From Maratus speciosus (Eukaryota; Arthropoda; Arachnida; Araneae; Salticidae): DNA of 64,000 nt. The position numbers and the translations under genes were made by a program. The first letter of the stretch is position 1; each line of letters starts with the position of its first letter. This document shows, piece by piece, positions 11,556-22,307 of the stretch. Under the pieces are notes generated by a model that was given only the letters and a program-made list of their open reading frames with translations, ran no database searches and was not told the DNA's origin. Location of the stretch: the NCBI GenBank assembly GCA_963932465.1, contig OZ010791.1, positions 154,239,915 through 154,303,914 of the forward strand, given 5' to 3'.

Positions 11556-12292
11556 CAGGGTGTCCCAAAAACATTGATCTCGGCTTTTATTCCTTAAATA
11601 TTGATCATAGACATCTACTATAAATTACAAAGTTGTGTAAAAAAAAAGATACAGAATTTTATGAAATCGATTGAAATTTTCCGGAGATTAAATTTGCAAA
11701 AATACAAAATTTAAATTTTTATACGGCCCCCGTGCAAAAGTTTTCCCAATGAGTAAAATGTGCCCCATACACTAATAAAATCATGTACAAAATTTTAGCA
11801 TTTTATCGTAAAAAATCGAAGAGATATGTTTAAACAAACTTGGTGAGGGGTTAATCGCAAATTAAAAATGTAAATGCTTTCAATGTCGATCATTGTTTTC
11901 TTTCGTAATTTGCGAACGACCCCCTGAATTTCCGACATGATTTTCCCCTTTGCGAACTCATATCCAGGAATCGAAAGATGGTTTAAGTCAGCATTTATGT
12001 ATTTTCATATTTCTGTGACTTTTTATGGTAAAATGCTGTAATTTTGTACATGACCTTAGTGTATGGAGCACATTTTACTCACGGGGCGTTTTTTTTGTAC
12101 GGAGCCGTATAAAAATTTAAATTTTGTATTTCTTCAAATTTAATCCCCTGAAAATTTTAATCGATTTCATAAAATTCTGTACCCTTTTTTTTGCATAACT
12201 TTGTAATTTATAATACGTCTTATTTTATAATATATGTCTATGATCAATATTTAAGGAATAAAAGTCGAGCTCAATTTTTTTGGGACACGCTG
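11556..12292. mobile_element. Foldback mariner-type MITE (CAGGGTGTCCC termini)
   Basis: The element starts CAGGGTGTCCCAAAAACATT after TA and ends TTTGGGACACGCTGTA. Both halves are complementary over several hundred bases (left tattccttaaatattgatca, right tgatcaatatttaaggaata), so it folds back. No ORF of note is present. Confidence 0.85.
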
Positions 12293-12875
12293 TATAAATA
12301 TGTGTTAATATTTGTCTAAATTATAAGAATTTGTCGTCATTTGTATAGGTGGAAAATTTTTCTACATGTTTTTCGGTTTCCCGCTTTTGGAGTATATTAA
12401 GAAATGCATATTACAGTTTAACTTTAAAAAAACTTCTGTTAAATAAGTCTGATGGCTCTTTAGTATTTCAGCGCATGGCAGCTTTTTTAAAGCTACCTTG
12501 TGTTTTCAGATCAATATTTTCTTTCTTTCAGTTTGGTGTAAAAGCTGGTAGTTTTTTTTTTTTTTTTTCTGGTTGTCACTTTTTTGGAAATCTGGCAGTG
12601 AGATATCTCAAGTGACAATACAATACACACACAGTACTTTTTGAAAATTGTAAAGACGCAACTGCTTAATGCTAAATCATTGCAGGAAATCCTTATGAAA
12701 GGCTTTTTTTTTTTTTTTAATATTTAATTTAATCAGAAAAGACCATAATTGTAAAGTTCGTGCTTTCACAGAAAAATCAGACCAAAAAACAATAAATTCA
12801 AGGTAAATATTTTGAATAGTTGTGGGGAAATAAATTATATTCACGAAAATATACATTGGAGATTTATTATTATTA
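12293..12875. other. Non-coding, T-rich
   Basis: The stretch holds T-runs near 12551-12568 and 12704-12718. The open frame at 12349-12615 is rich in Phe/Leu/Ser and has no family signature. Confidence 0.5.
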
Positions 12876-14171
12876 CAGGGTGTCTACAGAATCTGGAAAT
12901 CAGAGAATCATGGAAAAATCAGGGAGGTTTATCACTCTGGAAAAATCAGGGAAATGTCAGGGAAATTTGTCTATGTATCGAAAATATTTGCATTTTCACC
13001 TTGCCAACGAGACTGATTCGTTTATTTTATGTACCATATTTTTTCACATGCTGATTAATCTTTCCCAATATTTTTTAAAAGATGCGCATGGTACGAGTTT
13101 TGATATTTAACGTAAATTAAGGTGATCCGATGTCCTGATTTTCTGTCCATAGCAGTTATATAAATATTGAAGGCAATTTACACATTTTTAAAAATTTTAA
13201 ATGATACATTAGCATAACCTGACCAGGTTGCCAGCTTAATCCAATTAGCTATCCCGTCAGATTTAGATAAATCTTAGAATTGAATATTTTTCAGAAAATG
13301 AGGAAAGTTTCTGGTCACCCTATATCCATTGGCTTCTATATGATGTTGGACGCTATGAGTTTGGATTTATAAAACTGTCAACCAATACTTAATGAATATT
13401 AGGCAATTTTTATGTCTTTCTCTTGTTTTTTCTCCCAAATGAGATATTAGCAAGCAGAGTTGTATAATATAGACGCACACGCGAACGCCGTGCGCGGAAA
13501 ATTTTCTGAAAAATTCGGAACTTTGCGGGAAAAATTTTAGAAAAGGAAAACATATTTTGTTTTGTAGCTTTTTTTTTAATACCAAAAATTTTAAATATTC
13601 CCCAATTTTATGTACGATTTATGTATTGTTTGTCTACAATTTAAAGTTTAAAGACTCAAAACATTGTTGTGACATCACAGACCATTTTATTTCTATTTTC
13701 CGCAGACTAAAACTTGTCTCCGATTGGTTTTCTATCGGCAGCTGCAGTGATTAAGCTCGGCGACAACGGTTAAATCGAATAATTTCATAGTGTTATTTGT
13801 GCGAAGAGATCACAATATTAAGGGTTGGGCTATTTCTAAATGCATTGGCAAAATAATTGAAAAGAATTCATTTTAAACTACGGTTTTCAATTCATATTGT
13901 CCAAATAATATAATACGTAATTTTATTAAACATTAAATTATTTTGCTGAAAATTTTTGACCCAATATTTATGTGCGCGGAAAGTTTTTGGTTTTATACAA
14001 GTCTGTTAGCAAGCTGGAAAAGTATGTTATACGAAAAATCGACATACATGAAAAAATACCGTATGTGTATTGCTAATAATGAAAATCAGGGAAGTCTGAT
14101 AAAAATAGTCAGGGAAATCATGGAAAAATCAGGGAACATTTTTTTTTTTTAGAATTTCTGTAGACACCCTG
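12876..14171. mobile_element. DNA transposon with CAGGGTGTCTACAGAA termini
   Basis: The left end CAGGGTGTCTACAGAA is matched by the inverse TTCTGTAGACACCCTG at the right, with TA on both sides. Both subterminal zones contain repeated 'atggaaaaatcagggaa' words (12908-12960 and 14085-14137). A similar 'gtcaggg' vocabulary occurs at 18420-18735. There is no transposase. A possible nested hAT-like piece at about 13118-13323 (aaggtgatccg to ggtcaccct) lacks a clear duplication. Confidence 0.75.
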
Positions 14172-15171
14172 TATTAGCTATTACGGAATTCTTGCTAAAG
14201 AAATTCAACGTATGAAGGTTTAATTGTGTAGAGGCGTAATTATTTAAATTCAGATGAAGTACTATTACTTATATAGTATCCTATAATGTTTATTTTTACC
14301 AACAAATATGCAAGTACATGTAATAGCAAATGATATTTAAAAGAACAATAACAAAGTCCCTCCCCCAGGTTCTTTTGTCAATTCTGAAACTTGTAAATAC
14401 ACTGTGAATGTCGAGTTACTAATCTTTTATGCGATGCTAAAAGCTGTTAAATATTAATGATTCTTTTACCATCTTAATTTCAGAGAAGTTAAGCACAAAA
14501 GCAATAATACATTGCATCTGTCACATGTAGGTGTTGCGGTTATTTTCCTTCGTTTTGAGGAAAGCTGTTTTTACCAAACACTTATGCATTCATTATACGG
14601 ATAGCATTTCCAAGAGGAGAAAGTGCCGAACTTGACTATTATTGCGGATGCCCTTTTGGATAATTGCTGTTCGTTCTAGTGATGCATTGGATAACTGCCC
14701 TCTGACTATTAAAAATTACTTAACTATATTCACGCAGTCTGTCTCATCGTCTCTTGGGTGGTGATTTTCCCGATGAGTCAGTGTTTTTCTCTTAAATGGC
14801 TGTTTGGATCAAATGATAGTACTGTTTTTTCCCTATAATTATTTTTTTCTTGCCTTAACGTCTCTTGTTTTTCCTATCTTGTCTCTAGAACTGTTGAAGG
14901 CCATCCACTTTCTCTAGATGCGACCGTTTCTTTCCATCTTTCGCGTGTCTTGTGTATTCTTGTCTCTTTGCCGGCATTCTTCGTGTTCTGTGGGCGGATT
15001 ATTGAATTTTTTTTTTCTTCCTGTGCCATCCGAGACGCGTCTCGACATTTAGCGTTTAATAATTGTCTCATTGTCAATTTAAGAGATCGCTTAATAGGTC
15101 TTAAGTTTTAAAGGTGTTCGGCTCGTCCCTGTTAAGGCTGCTAGTCACCCAGCTTCCGAATTCACCTCGGT
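14172..15171. other. Non-coding, no element recognised
   Basis: This is less AT-rich than its surroundings around 14880-15060. The minus-strand open frame there (67 codons) is Arg/Lys/Thr-rich and matches no family I know. Confidence 0.5.
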
Positions 15172-16632
15172 AATGCTAAGTCTGTGGACGTTTGATGCAT
15201 TCGTATATTTAAATTATCTCTTCGGGAAATTAATATTTTAACTCCTTTTTTTTGTGTACTCTTTTTAAAGGATGTCTTTTTTTCTTTCTTCTTACAAGGA
15301 AGGTCTCTTTACTGGGCATACTCAGAATATTTTGAAAAAAAAAATACCAATTAAACTACTTATGTAACTAATAAAGGATCAGTCAAATTTAGCGGCGGAA
15401 TTACAATAGAAAGTCTGTAAAAAATAAAATACTTTCGAGTATTTGGCGCGAAAAGAAGAAAGCATCACGCGATTTGGCGAACAGCACTTTGCCACGCCAG
15501 AAGCAAACGATTTTAATGCACCTGAAAATTGCTTGTTAATTGATTTTTAGAATACGTGTAAAAAGTATATAATGAATTTAAACATAAACAATGAGAGAGT
15601 TTAATAAATAAATTTTTTCGTGTTGCATATTTATGTTGCTTGTTATTTAATTTTATTACTTTAAAAGCAATTTCATATATAAAAATAGTTTCATATATTT
15701 AAGCGTATTCCAAAATAAAGGCAAGATTCATTTACCAGTTATTCATTTCAATATCAAAAAATTCTTCGTTTCCATAGCAACAAAATTGAATTGACAGTGC
15801 TCAACTGGACTTAATTTTGAGACATTGAAGCAATTTTAATTTATTTAAATTTTGTTTTAATTCATAAAATTTGATAGTTAACTTTCATTATAAATGTATA
15901 TAAATATATATGACAAAACTATACTTAAATCAAATTAAAACTGACAAAATTTAAGTTATTTACTTTAAATTTATTTAAACAAGTTCAATATCAAGCATTT
16001 TTATCTCAAACAGTATAACGCATAAAAAAGTATTTTTCGAAATTTCATTTCATCGCCAACCGATGATAAATCGCCAAATAAACGAAATTTTCATTATTTT
16101 TTTACGAACGTTCAATCGAGGTTCCGCCAAAAGAATTTTTATAAACATATGTATATCCACATGAGAAGAAGCACTCTGTAATTTTTTTCAGATTTTTCTG
16201 AATATGCTCATATGGAGACCTTCCTTGTTAGGTCGCAAAATATTTCTAAAATATATGGTTAAATTAATATTTTATGTGTTAGTAGCTGCGAGTAAGAGTT
16301 TAAAACTGCTTGATCCACCTCCGGAAATTAATATTTTTAACTCGTGTGTACTCTTCTTAAAGGATATCCTTTTTTTTTTCTCTCTTAGGTCTCAGAATAT
16401 TTCTAAAATCTATGCTTAATTTAATATTATATGTGTTAATAGCTGACGAACTGCGAGTAAGATTTTAACACTTCATATAAAATTATTATATTTTAGAAAT
16501 GTTTTGAGAACTAAAAAAAAAAGAGACTTCCTTTAAGAAGAGTGCACCGAAAAAAGGAATTAAAAATATTAATTTTCCGAGGAGATATGTTACATAAACG
16601 AACGCATCAAACGTCCATAGACTTAACATTAG
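15172..16632. repeat. Decayed foldback element with ~110-bp inverted arms
   Basis: The left arm (about 15172-15285: taatgctaagtctgtggacg, then aaattaatattttaactcc) is complementary to the right arm at 16523-16632 at roughly 80-85%. Parts of the arm recur near 16319-16390, next to a direct duplication of 16230-16300 at 16386-16460. The interior is AT-rich. No target duplication was found. Confidence 0.6.
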
Positions 16633-18419
16633 TGATGGGAGCAAATAGTAGATTTAACAATATTGAGAAGGTATGCAATCAAAGAATTTCTTTAGTTGAA
16701 AAACTTAAGTCCCATTTTCGGGCTATTTTAGTCAATAATAGACACATTTTTCTTTTCTTTTTTTATAAAATTTGATTTTGCGATTTTTTCTGTGCTTGGA
16801 AGTGTAATCTGTATAAGTGTAACACTGTGTTTTGTGTAATTTAGGATGTTATTATTATTAAAAGCTTGCGCTTTCCAGAAATAAAGTCGATTTTGCCAAA
16901 GAAGGAAAGAAAAATAAATAAATAAATAAATCGGTCGCATGCCAGACAACGGAGACTGGTAGGTGGTTCATTTAAGAATTTAACGATGATATTTGTTTGT
17001 TGTCTAAGTGTTCATTTGCAACGTCACATTGTAACATTCGTGAAATGCTAATTTTGGCATTCCATTCCACCGGTTTTATGCAATTTCCACGTCTTGGATA
17101 AATTTCCATATTTTTAAAAGTAATTTTTAGTTCTAAAAACAGTTTAAACAATTTAAATTTTGTTGCAAACTGTATAATAAGATATAATTAGTTAAAATTC
17201 CATAAATAAAAAAAAAAAAAATGTATACTTGACAAAACTTAAATTATAAAAATGTATTTATTTTAAATTCATTTAAACTGGTTCAGTGTGCAAAGAAGAT
17301 CAAGTTAAGTTATTGGATATGTTTTACTCAACCTGTGGAATGAAAAGAAAATATACCAAAGTAATTTTTTACCGCATTAAAAAAAATTAATTTGAAAGTT
17401 TTGGTTTTAGATTACTTATAAAAATTTCTTTTGGGACTTTTACAAATTATACAATTCTCCTTTAAGTTTGTCATATTTTTCCATTTTATGTTTGTCAGTT
17501 TTAACTCTGCCTGTGGATCTCTTTTCGTAAGTAACTATATAAATCCGTATAATTATACGTAAAGTTTGAAATAAAGAATCAGTGCTTGACGTTTTAATTT
17601 TTTAATGTGCATTTCTAAGAATACTAAAAATTACAATATGAAATCCTCTTTAAAGCAAATACAATGCATATGAAAATGAAATTAGCTGATCTTTTGACAC
17701 CTTTCTTAACGTTATATGGTGAGCCTAATATCAATGAAGGTTTCTTCTGTCTTATATTTAATCAATTTTTCATTTATGACAGTCATTTTCAATCTGCTTG
17801 CTTCTTGGAGGGCGATTTTCTTTGAATCTTAATCCTAATCAAGACTTTCCGAGAAATACAGTTTATATTTTATTAAGTTATTTAAAAAATAAATATCTTC
17901 CACAGTGAATATTGAGTCATCACTCATTTTTTCGCTTAGCAAAGCGATGACTGTGTAGTGATTTTGACTTGATGGAGCAGCTGACTATGAGCGGAGAAAT
18001 TGTTCGCTTCCCAGCAATAGCGCTCTTATAATGGAAAAAACGCTTTTACAGACATAACGGGAAACGTTGCAGTTATAAATATAGGCAATTTCGAAGCTTG
18101 AAAACATTTCCGTGTCGTGGAATTCCGGTGTAGCATATTGTTAAATATATCTTAAATATATTAAAACAATAATAACTGAAATACTGATAATAATTAAGAA
18201 ATAGCACATTGTGTTTATTTGCAAATTGGTTTCATTTTTCGTGGTATGACAAGGAGTTAAGTTCTTATGTAAAAATAAAATTGGCAGAGTGATTTTTAAT
18301 TTTGTGTGTATTGTTTTTTGGGGAAAAGTGGATTTTTTTTTTTTTTTTTTTTTAAACTACTGTGTTAAATTTGTTTTTGGGAATCATATACCAAATGGTT
18401 GATGTCGGGTGTGGTGATG
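16633..18419. other. AT-rich non-coding stretch
   Basis: No gene is recognised. The stretch holds an AAAT microsatellite at 16910-16931, an A-run at 17206-17221 and a T-run at 18331-18353. Confidence 0.5.
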
Positions 18420-18735
18420 CAGGGTTCCCAGCGTCAATGAAAGTCAGGGAAATTTCATAATATATAGGAAAAGTCAGGGAATTTACAAATATTTTAAAAA
18501 AAAGTCATGGAAAAAACTTGGAGAAAAAATTTAAATGAGACGAAATTCATCAAACAATTGAAAAAAAATATATCGAAAAATTTGAAGAACAATCACAGAA
18601 AAAATTGCTAATTTTGACAAAGGATTGCGAAAATAAGTAGCAAATTTCGTTGTATGCCCGTTTGGTCAGAGAATGTTTTGAGATTTGGTCAGGGAAAGTC
18701 AGGTAATTTGCCAGTCATGTTTTGCTGGGAACCTG
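18420..18735. mobile_element. Small inverted-repeat element (CAGGGTTCCCAGC termini)
   Basis: The left end CAGGGTTCCCAGC and right end GCTGGGAACCTG are inverted. The interior holds 'gtcagggaaa' words and a short piece of the 30-bp 'atttcgtcaaaggat' repeat. Only tgatg (5 bp) is shared between the flanks, so hAT membership is likely but not proven. Confidence 0.6.
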
Positions 18736-19405
18736 TGATGTCTTGGTGTCTGTGAAGCTCTTTTATATGTAGTTCCGTAGAAAAAATTACTGGCCTAAAA
18801 TTGCTGGTCGTTTATTTATCCTGTGTGAACGAACTTTCTGCCGCCGACAGCGAAATTTTTGGGTTAACCTATGTAGTGTCTGATTAACCGCTGAATCTAG
18901 GGAAATCACTGTATAATTATGGGGGGGAGGGGGGGCTTTAACCCAGGAAAGGTTTTCTAAATTCTGCACTCATGGAAACTTTTTAATGCAATAAATATTA
19001 TTTTCAGGAGGGGCTTAGTTGAGTTGAGATATTTCATCAAATAGTTTTTCCCCCCTTCCCTTTTACGTTTATATAGATAGAGTATATTTCTGGTATATAT
19101 TGTTGTTGTAGATTGATATAAAAGTTTATTTCTAACTAGCACATCAGGATATCATACTGTTGGTAACAATCTGCTGATGACGTTCAAATTACTCGGTTAA
19201 TTTTCCTGAAGTAGTATGGATTTTCTCTTGCAATAATAAGCAAACTTTCTCCTCCAAAAAAATTGGCAAAGCAATGTAAAAAAACATATAAAGGGAATTA
19301 GAGACCGCATTTTATGGTCATTCTGGGTTCCCTCTTAAATTTTAAAAGAGAAGCTTGCGCTTCATGTGCCTTTTGGATAATCAGGCACTGAACCTATGGG
19401 GAAAC
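18736..19405. other. Non-coding, G-run near 18921
   Basis: The G-rich run at 18920-18936 and AT-rich flanks are the only notable content. The two minus-strand open frames (18787-19142) have no family resemblance. Confidence 0.45.
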
Positions 19406-19561
19406 ACGATATTTCTCATATAATAAAACGCACATACACAATATAAATCAAAACACACATGCACACATAAATAACGCCTCCATTCAACTGTTAAATGTAT
19501 ATATAAATATTATACAGACATAATACAATAAATACAATAAACCCAACTAGAGTGAAAAATT

Positions 19562-19632
19562 AGCCAGAGTCAGGAGTCGAACCTGGCACCACAGCGTACT
19601 AGGCTGTTGCTCTACCACTGAGCCACTCCGGC
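19562..19632 (-). tRNA. tRNA-like unit, anticodon AGU (Thr) by position; probably SINE/tRNA-derived
   Basis: On the minus strand, GCCGGAG pairs with CTCTGGC as an acceptor stem. It is followed by the D-arm GCTCAGTGGTAGAGC (A box), a perfect anticodon stem ACAGC/GCTGT with loop CTAGTAC (AGU in the anticodon positions), and the T-arm CCAGG-TTCGACT-CCTGA (B box). One T-stem pair is mismatched and no CCA is encoded. The cloverleaf could be functional, but its mirrored neighbour and flanking repeat suggest a mobile derivative. Confidence 0.6.
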
Positions 19633-19734
19633 CGAAACCTAGATCTGCAATTTTTCACTGACTTAAAATGGCTGAAATGTGAATGAATTTGCCCAACATG
19701 GTTTATTAGTGAAAAATTACAGACCCAGGTATCG

Positions 19735-19805
19735 GTCGGAGTAGCTCAGTGGTAGAGCTAATAGCCTAGTACGCTGTGGTCCCATGTTCGATTCCTGGAT
19801 CTGGT
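19735..19805 (+). tRNA. Second tRNA-like unit, degenerate, inverted relative to the first
   Basis: The sequence runs GTCGGAG, TAGCTCAGTGGTAGAGC (A box), an anticodon stem-loop with CTAGTAC, then GTTCGATTCC (B box). It matches the 19562-19632 unit at roughly 85-90% but its acceptor and T stems pair less well, so it is a pseudo-tRNA. The polymerase III A and B boxes remain recognisable. Confidence 0.55.
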
Positions 19806-19942
19806 TAATTTTTCACTCAAGTTGTGTTTATTGTATTTATTGTCTGTATAATATTTATATATATCTTTAACGATATTTCTCATTTACCCAATAAATCAAC
19901 ATTCAGATTTCACCATCAGTAGACGTCCGATACCAACATACT

Positions 19943-19943
<1 letters not shown>

Positions 19944-19989
<46 letters not shown>
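19944..19989 (+). repeat. T homopolymer of about 46
   Basis: An uninterrupted T-run lies about 60 bp beyond the tRNA-like insertion. Confidence 0.95.
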
Positions 19990-19993
<4 letters not shown>

Positions 19994-20262
19994 GGCTGTA
20001 TTCTTAAATTTTAAATATTTTTACTTGAAGACGCAGTATGGTGCTATCAGACACGAACTTTAAGTTTCCACAGAAGCTACTATGTGAGTATGGAATGTTT
20101 GTTTTTTACCAAAACATCCCCTTAAAGCAGTCCCTTGTAATTACGAAAATATTTCTGTCATCTGTTTTATGAAGACTTAGATTTGAAGAAGTAGGCATTG
20201 GTTCATTTCACAAAAATTCGTGAGAAAACACGCTTCAAATATATCCTGCCGCCATTTTACTA

Positions 20263-22305
20263 CAGTAGAGTCCCGCTTAACCGAGTTTCCGCATTAACCG
20301 GGTTTATTTTCTTCTGATGGACTGATGGATTCCATTGTTATGAAACATCCATTGTAAATGAAGTGTTGGGTGAAGGTGAAAGAGTAGCTGTAAAAAGTTA
20401 GAATTCTGATTTTCTGGTCAGAATGGGAAGGGGGGGGGGTGCCCCCATTCTGACCAGAAAATCAAACCTTTTTTACAGCTGCTCTTTCATCTCCACCTAA
20501 CACTTCATTTATAATGGATGTTTCATAATAATGGAAGCCATCAGTCCATCAGAAGAAAATGATCCATTCCAAATGTACAAGTTCGATTGGAAAAAACTAT
20601 TTAATACTTTGAGCAGAAAGAAGAGGCTACACCTGCAATTTTCATGACACTAATAGAATCACATAGCTGCCAATTTGTATGGTTTTGTTACCTCTAAATT
20701 TTAATAAAATTTTTTGCCATATTTAATCGTTGACAATTACTAGATTTCGGTGATTGAATTAGGTAAAATTTACTAATAAGTTTTAGTGGTAAAAAAAAAA
20801 AAAATCTTAGAAACTGGTAGCTGGTAGCTATGAAGTAGTGTAATACTGCAAGGGGGAAAAAAAAAAAAAACTGCAGCAAGTTTTGCAATTGACATTCAAC
20901 AAACAAAAAACTATCAAGGGCTTTTTCAAATAAACAATTTCATTCCCTATCTATATTATAAAGGACAAACATATCTGTGCGTAACGCATACGTCATTCTG
21001 CGAATGGCAACACTTTCAAATTTGAAATGAAATTTCGGTTTTGCAATTTTCGCTACTGCAAAATTTTAAACTTCTAAACATCGCACATTTTTAATTTTCA
21101 CACTGTCGTATTGGAAAAAAAATGTACCTTTAAATGCAATTTGTTTGAAAGCTCTATCTCGATTTATTTTTGAGATATTAATTTTTTTATAGTTTTTAGT
21201 ACTAATTTTGTAATTGTGGCAACTGAAGTACTTCATTTCTATTAAAAGTAAAGGGAAAATAGTCATGGTTTTTATTTTTATTGATTATATTCTTATTGAT
21301 GCCATTTTCACATTACAAATAAAAGTAACCTTTTTTTCTAATTTTTTAACAGAAAATGACGTCAGCCATTAGAAAAAACATGCATTCTTCTTCATAAATC
21401 AAAAGATTGAAGAAGATATTTCAATATTTTTGCATTACGCTGATACTGAGTTTGAGACGCTAGGCAAAATGATTCAGTGTGTAAAAATGATGTCATATTT
21501 AAAACAAAACGATAATTTTCTTTGATTAAACTAAATACTTGATCAATACTGAATGGTCAATACTATGGCAAAAATAGGCAAATTTCTCAATGGCAAATTT
21601 TCTCGGGTACTGAGATTTGAAATTAAAGTTTGTACGAATGTTAACATGAAACGTGGTATCGGACAAACGTAACTTTAAGTTTGGAAATCTATTTATTAAT
21701 AATGTATTGCGCGTTAAAATACTTTTAAATTGTGAATTTGAGTGGTGCGTATGTAAATTTTGTGAATGTGAAAATAACGTATAGTTTCGATTTTATGGGG
21801 AAAATTTTTTGATGTAACAAAGCGAAATTCGTTTTACTGATTTTTTATCCCGTAAAAACAAACATAAGAACCTCAATCGATAACTTCAACATAATTACTC
21901 ATCTTGATTACGTATTCTAATACAGTTTAATTTTTCAATAATTTAAACAGTTGAAGTTTGTGGAAATAATAGTTTGGTAATTTTAGGTTAAAAACATTAT
22001 TTGTTTTAAGAGTTAGACAACCAATGCGAGATGAATTTTTTATTGTAATTATTTTTGTAGGTTTATTATAAATTCGATCGAAGAGTTCCATTCTAAACAT
22101 TTTAATTCGTCGAATTTTGGCGGGTTCCAACTCGTTTTCTTAAAAGTAACGGAAATGTACATGAAGGAAATGTTACTAGTACCATAAAAATTAATGATTC
22201 ATCTCCTTAGTTGGTGACGATTTGTGTAAATCCGATTTATCCGAGTTTTTTGCTTATCTGAGGTGAGCTTGGTCCATATTAACTCGGATAATCGGGACTC
22301 TACTG
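20263..22305. mobile_element. Tigger/pogo element with internal palindrome and a nested Helitron-like insert
   Basis: The termini CAGTAGAGTCCCGCTTAACC and CGGATAATCGGGACTCTACTG are inverted and flanked by TA. At 20303-20572 a palindrome of roughly 130-bp arms meets at a G-run (20430-20440). Comparison with the shorter inverted copy at 32985-33700, which runs straight from 'cattccct' into 'ttttcttaaaagtaacgg', shows that 20949-22137 is an insertion. No transposase is seen. Confidence 0.83.
20949..22137 (+). mobile_element. Helitron-like insertion (TCTATATTATAAAG start)
   Basis: The inserted piece starts a|TCTATATTATAAAGGACAAA and ends ccaactcg|tttt. Compared with the uninterrupted copy near 33130-33140, it sits between A and T without a target duplication, as Helitrons do. 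The 5' TC start fits; the 3' end lacks a clear CTRR. The segment 21010-21260 is similar to the family at 29848, 32274 and 44711. No Rep/helicase coding is present. Confidence 0.6.
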
Positions 22306-22307
22306 TA

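Larger units (their letters stand above)
19420..19869. mobile_element. Insertion of two head-to-head tRNA-like units with 14-bp direct repeats
   Basis: The 450 bp are flanked on both sides by acgatatttctcat (19406-19419 and 19870-19883). Inside, inverted arms at about 19488-19662 and 19708-19869 face each other across a loop of about 45 bp. Each arm carries a tRNA-like sequence followed outward by 'aatttttcactc(a/t)agttg' and 'tttattgtatttattg'. A 14-bp duplication is in the range produced by LINE-driven retroposition, which fits a tRNA-derived SINE-like origin, but an inverted dimer is unusual for a SINE. Confidence 0.7.

Noticed and set aside
13118..13323. Nested hAT element (aaggtgatccg ... 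ggtcacccta)
   Set aside because: The ends are only loosely inverted and no 8-bp duplication could be read.
19562..19632. Ordinary functional tRNA-Thr gene
   Set aside because: The cloverleaf is good, but it is one arm of an inverted dimer inside an insertion with flanking direct repeats, so a mobile derivative is more likely; function cannot be excluded.
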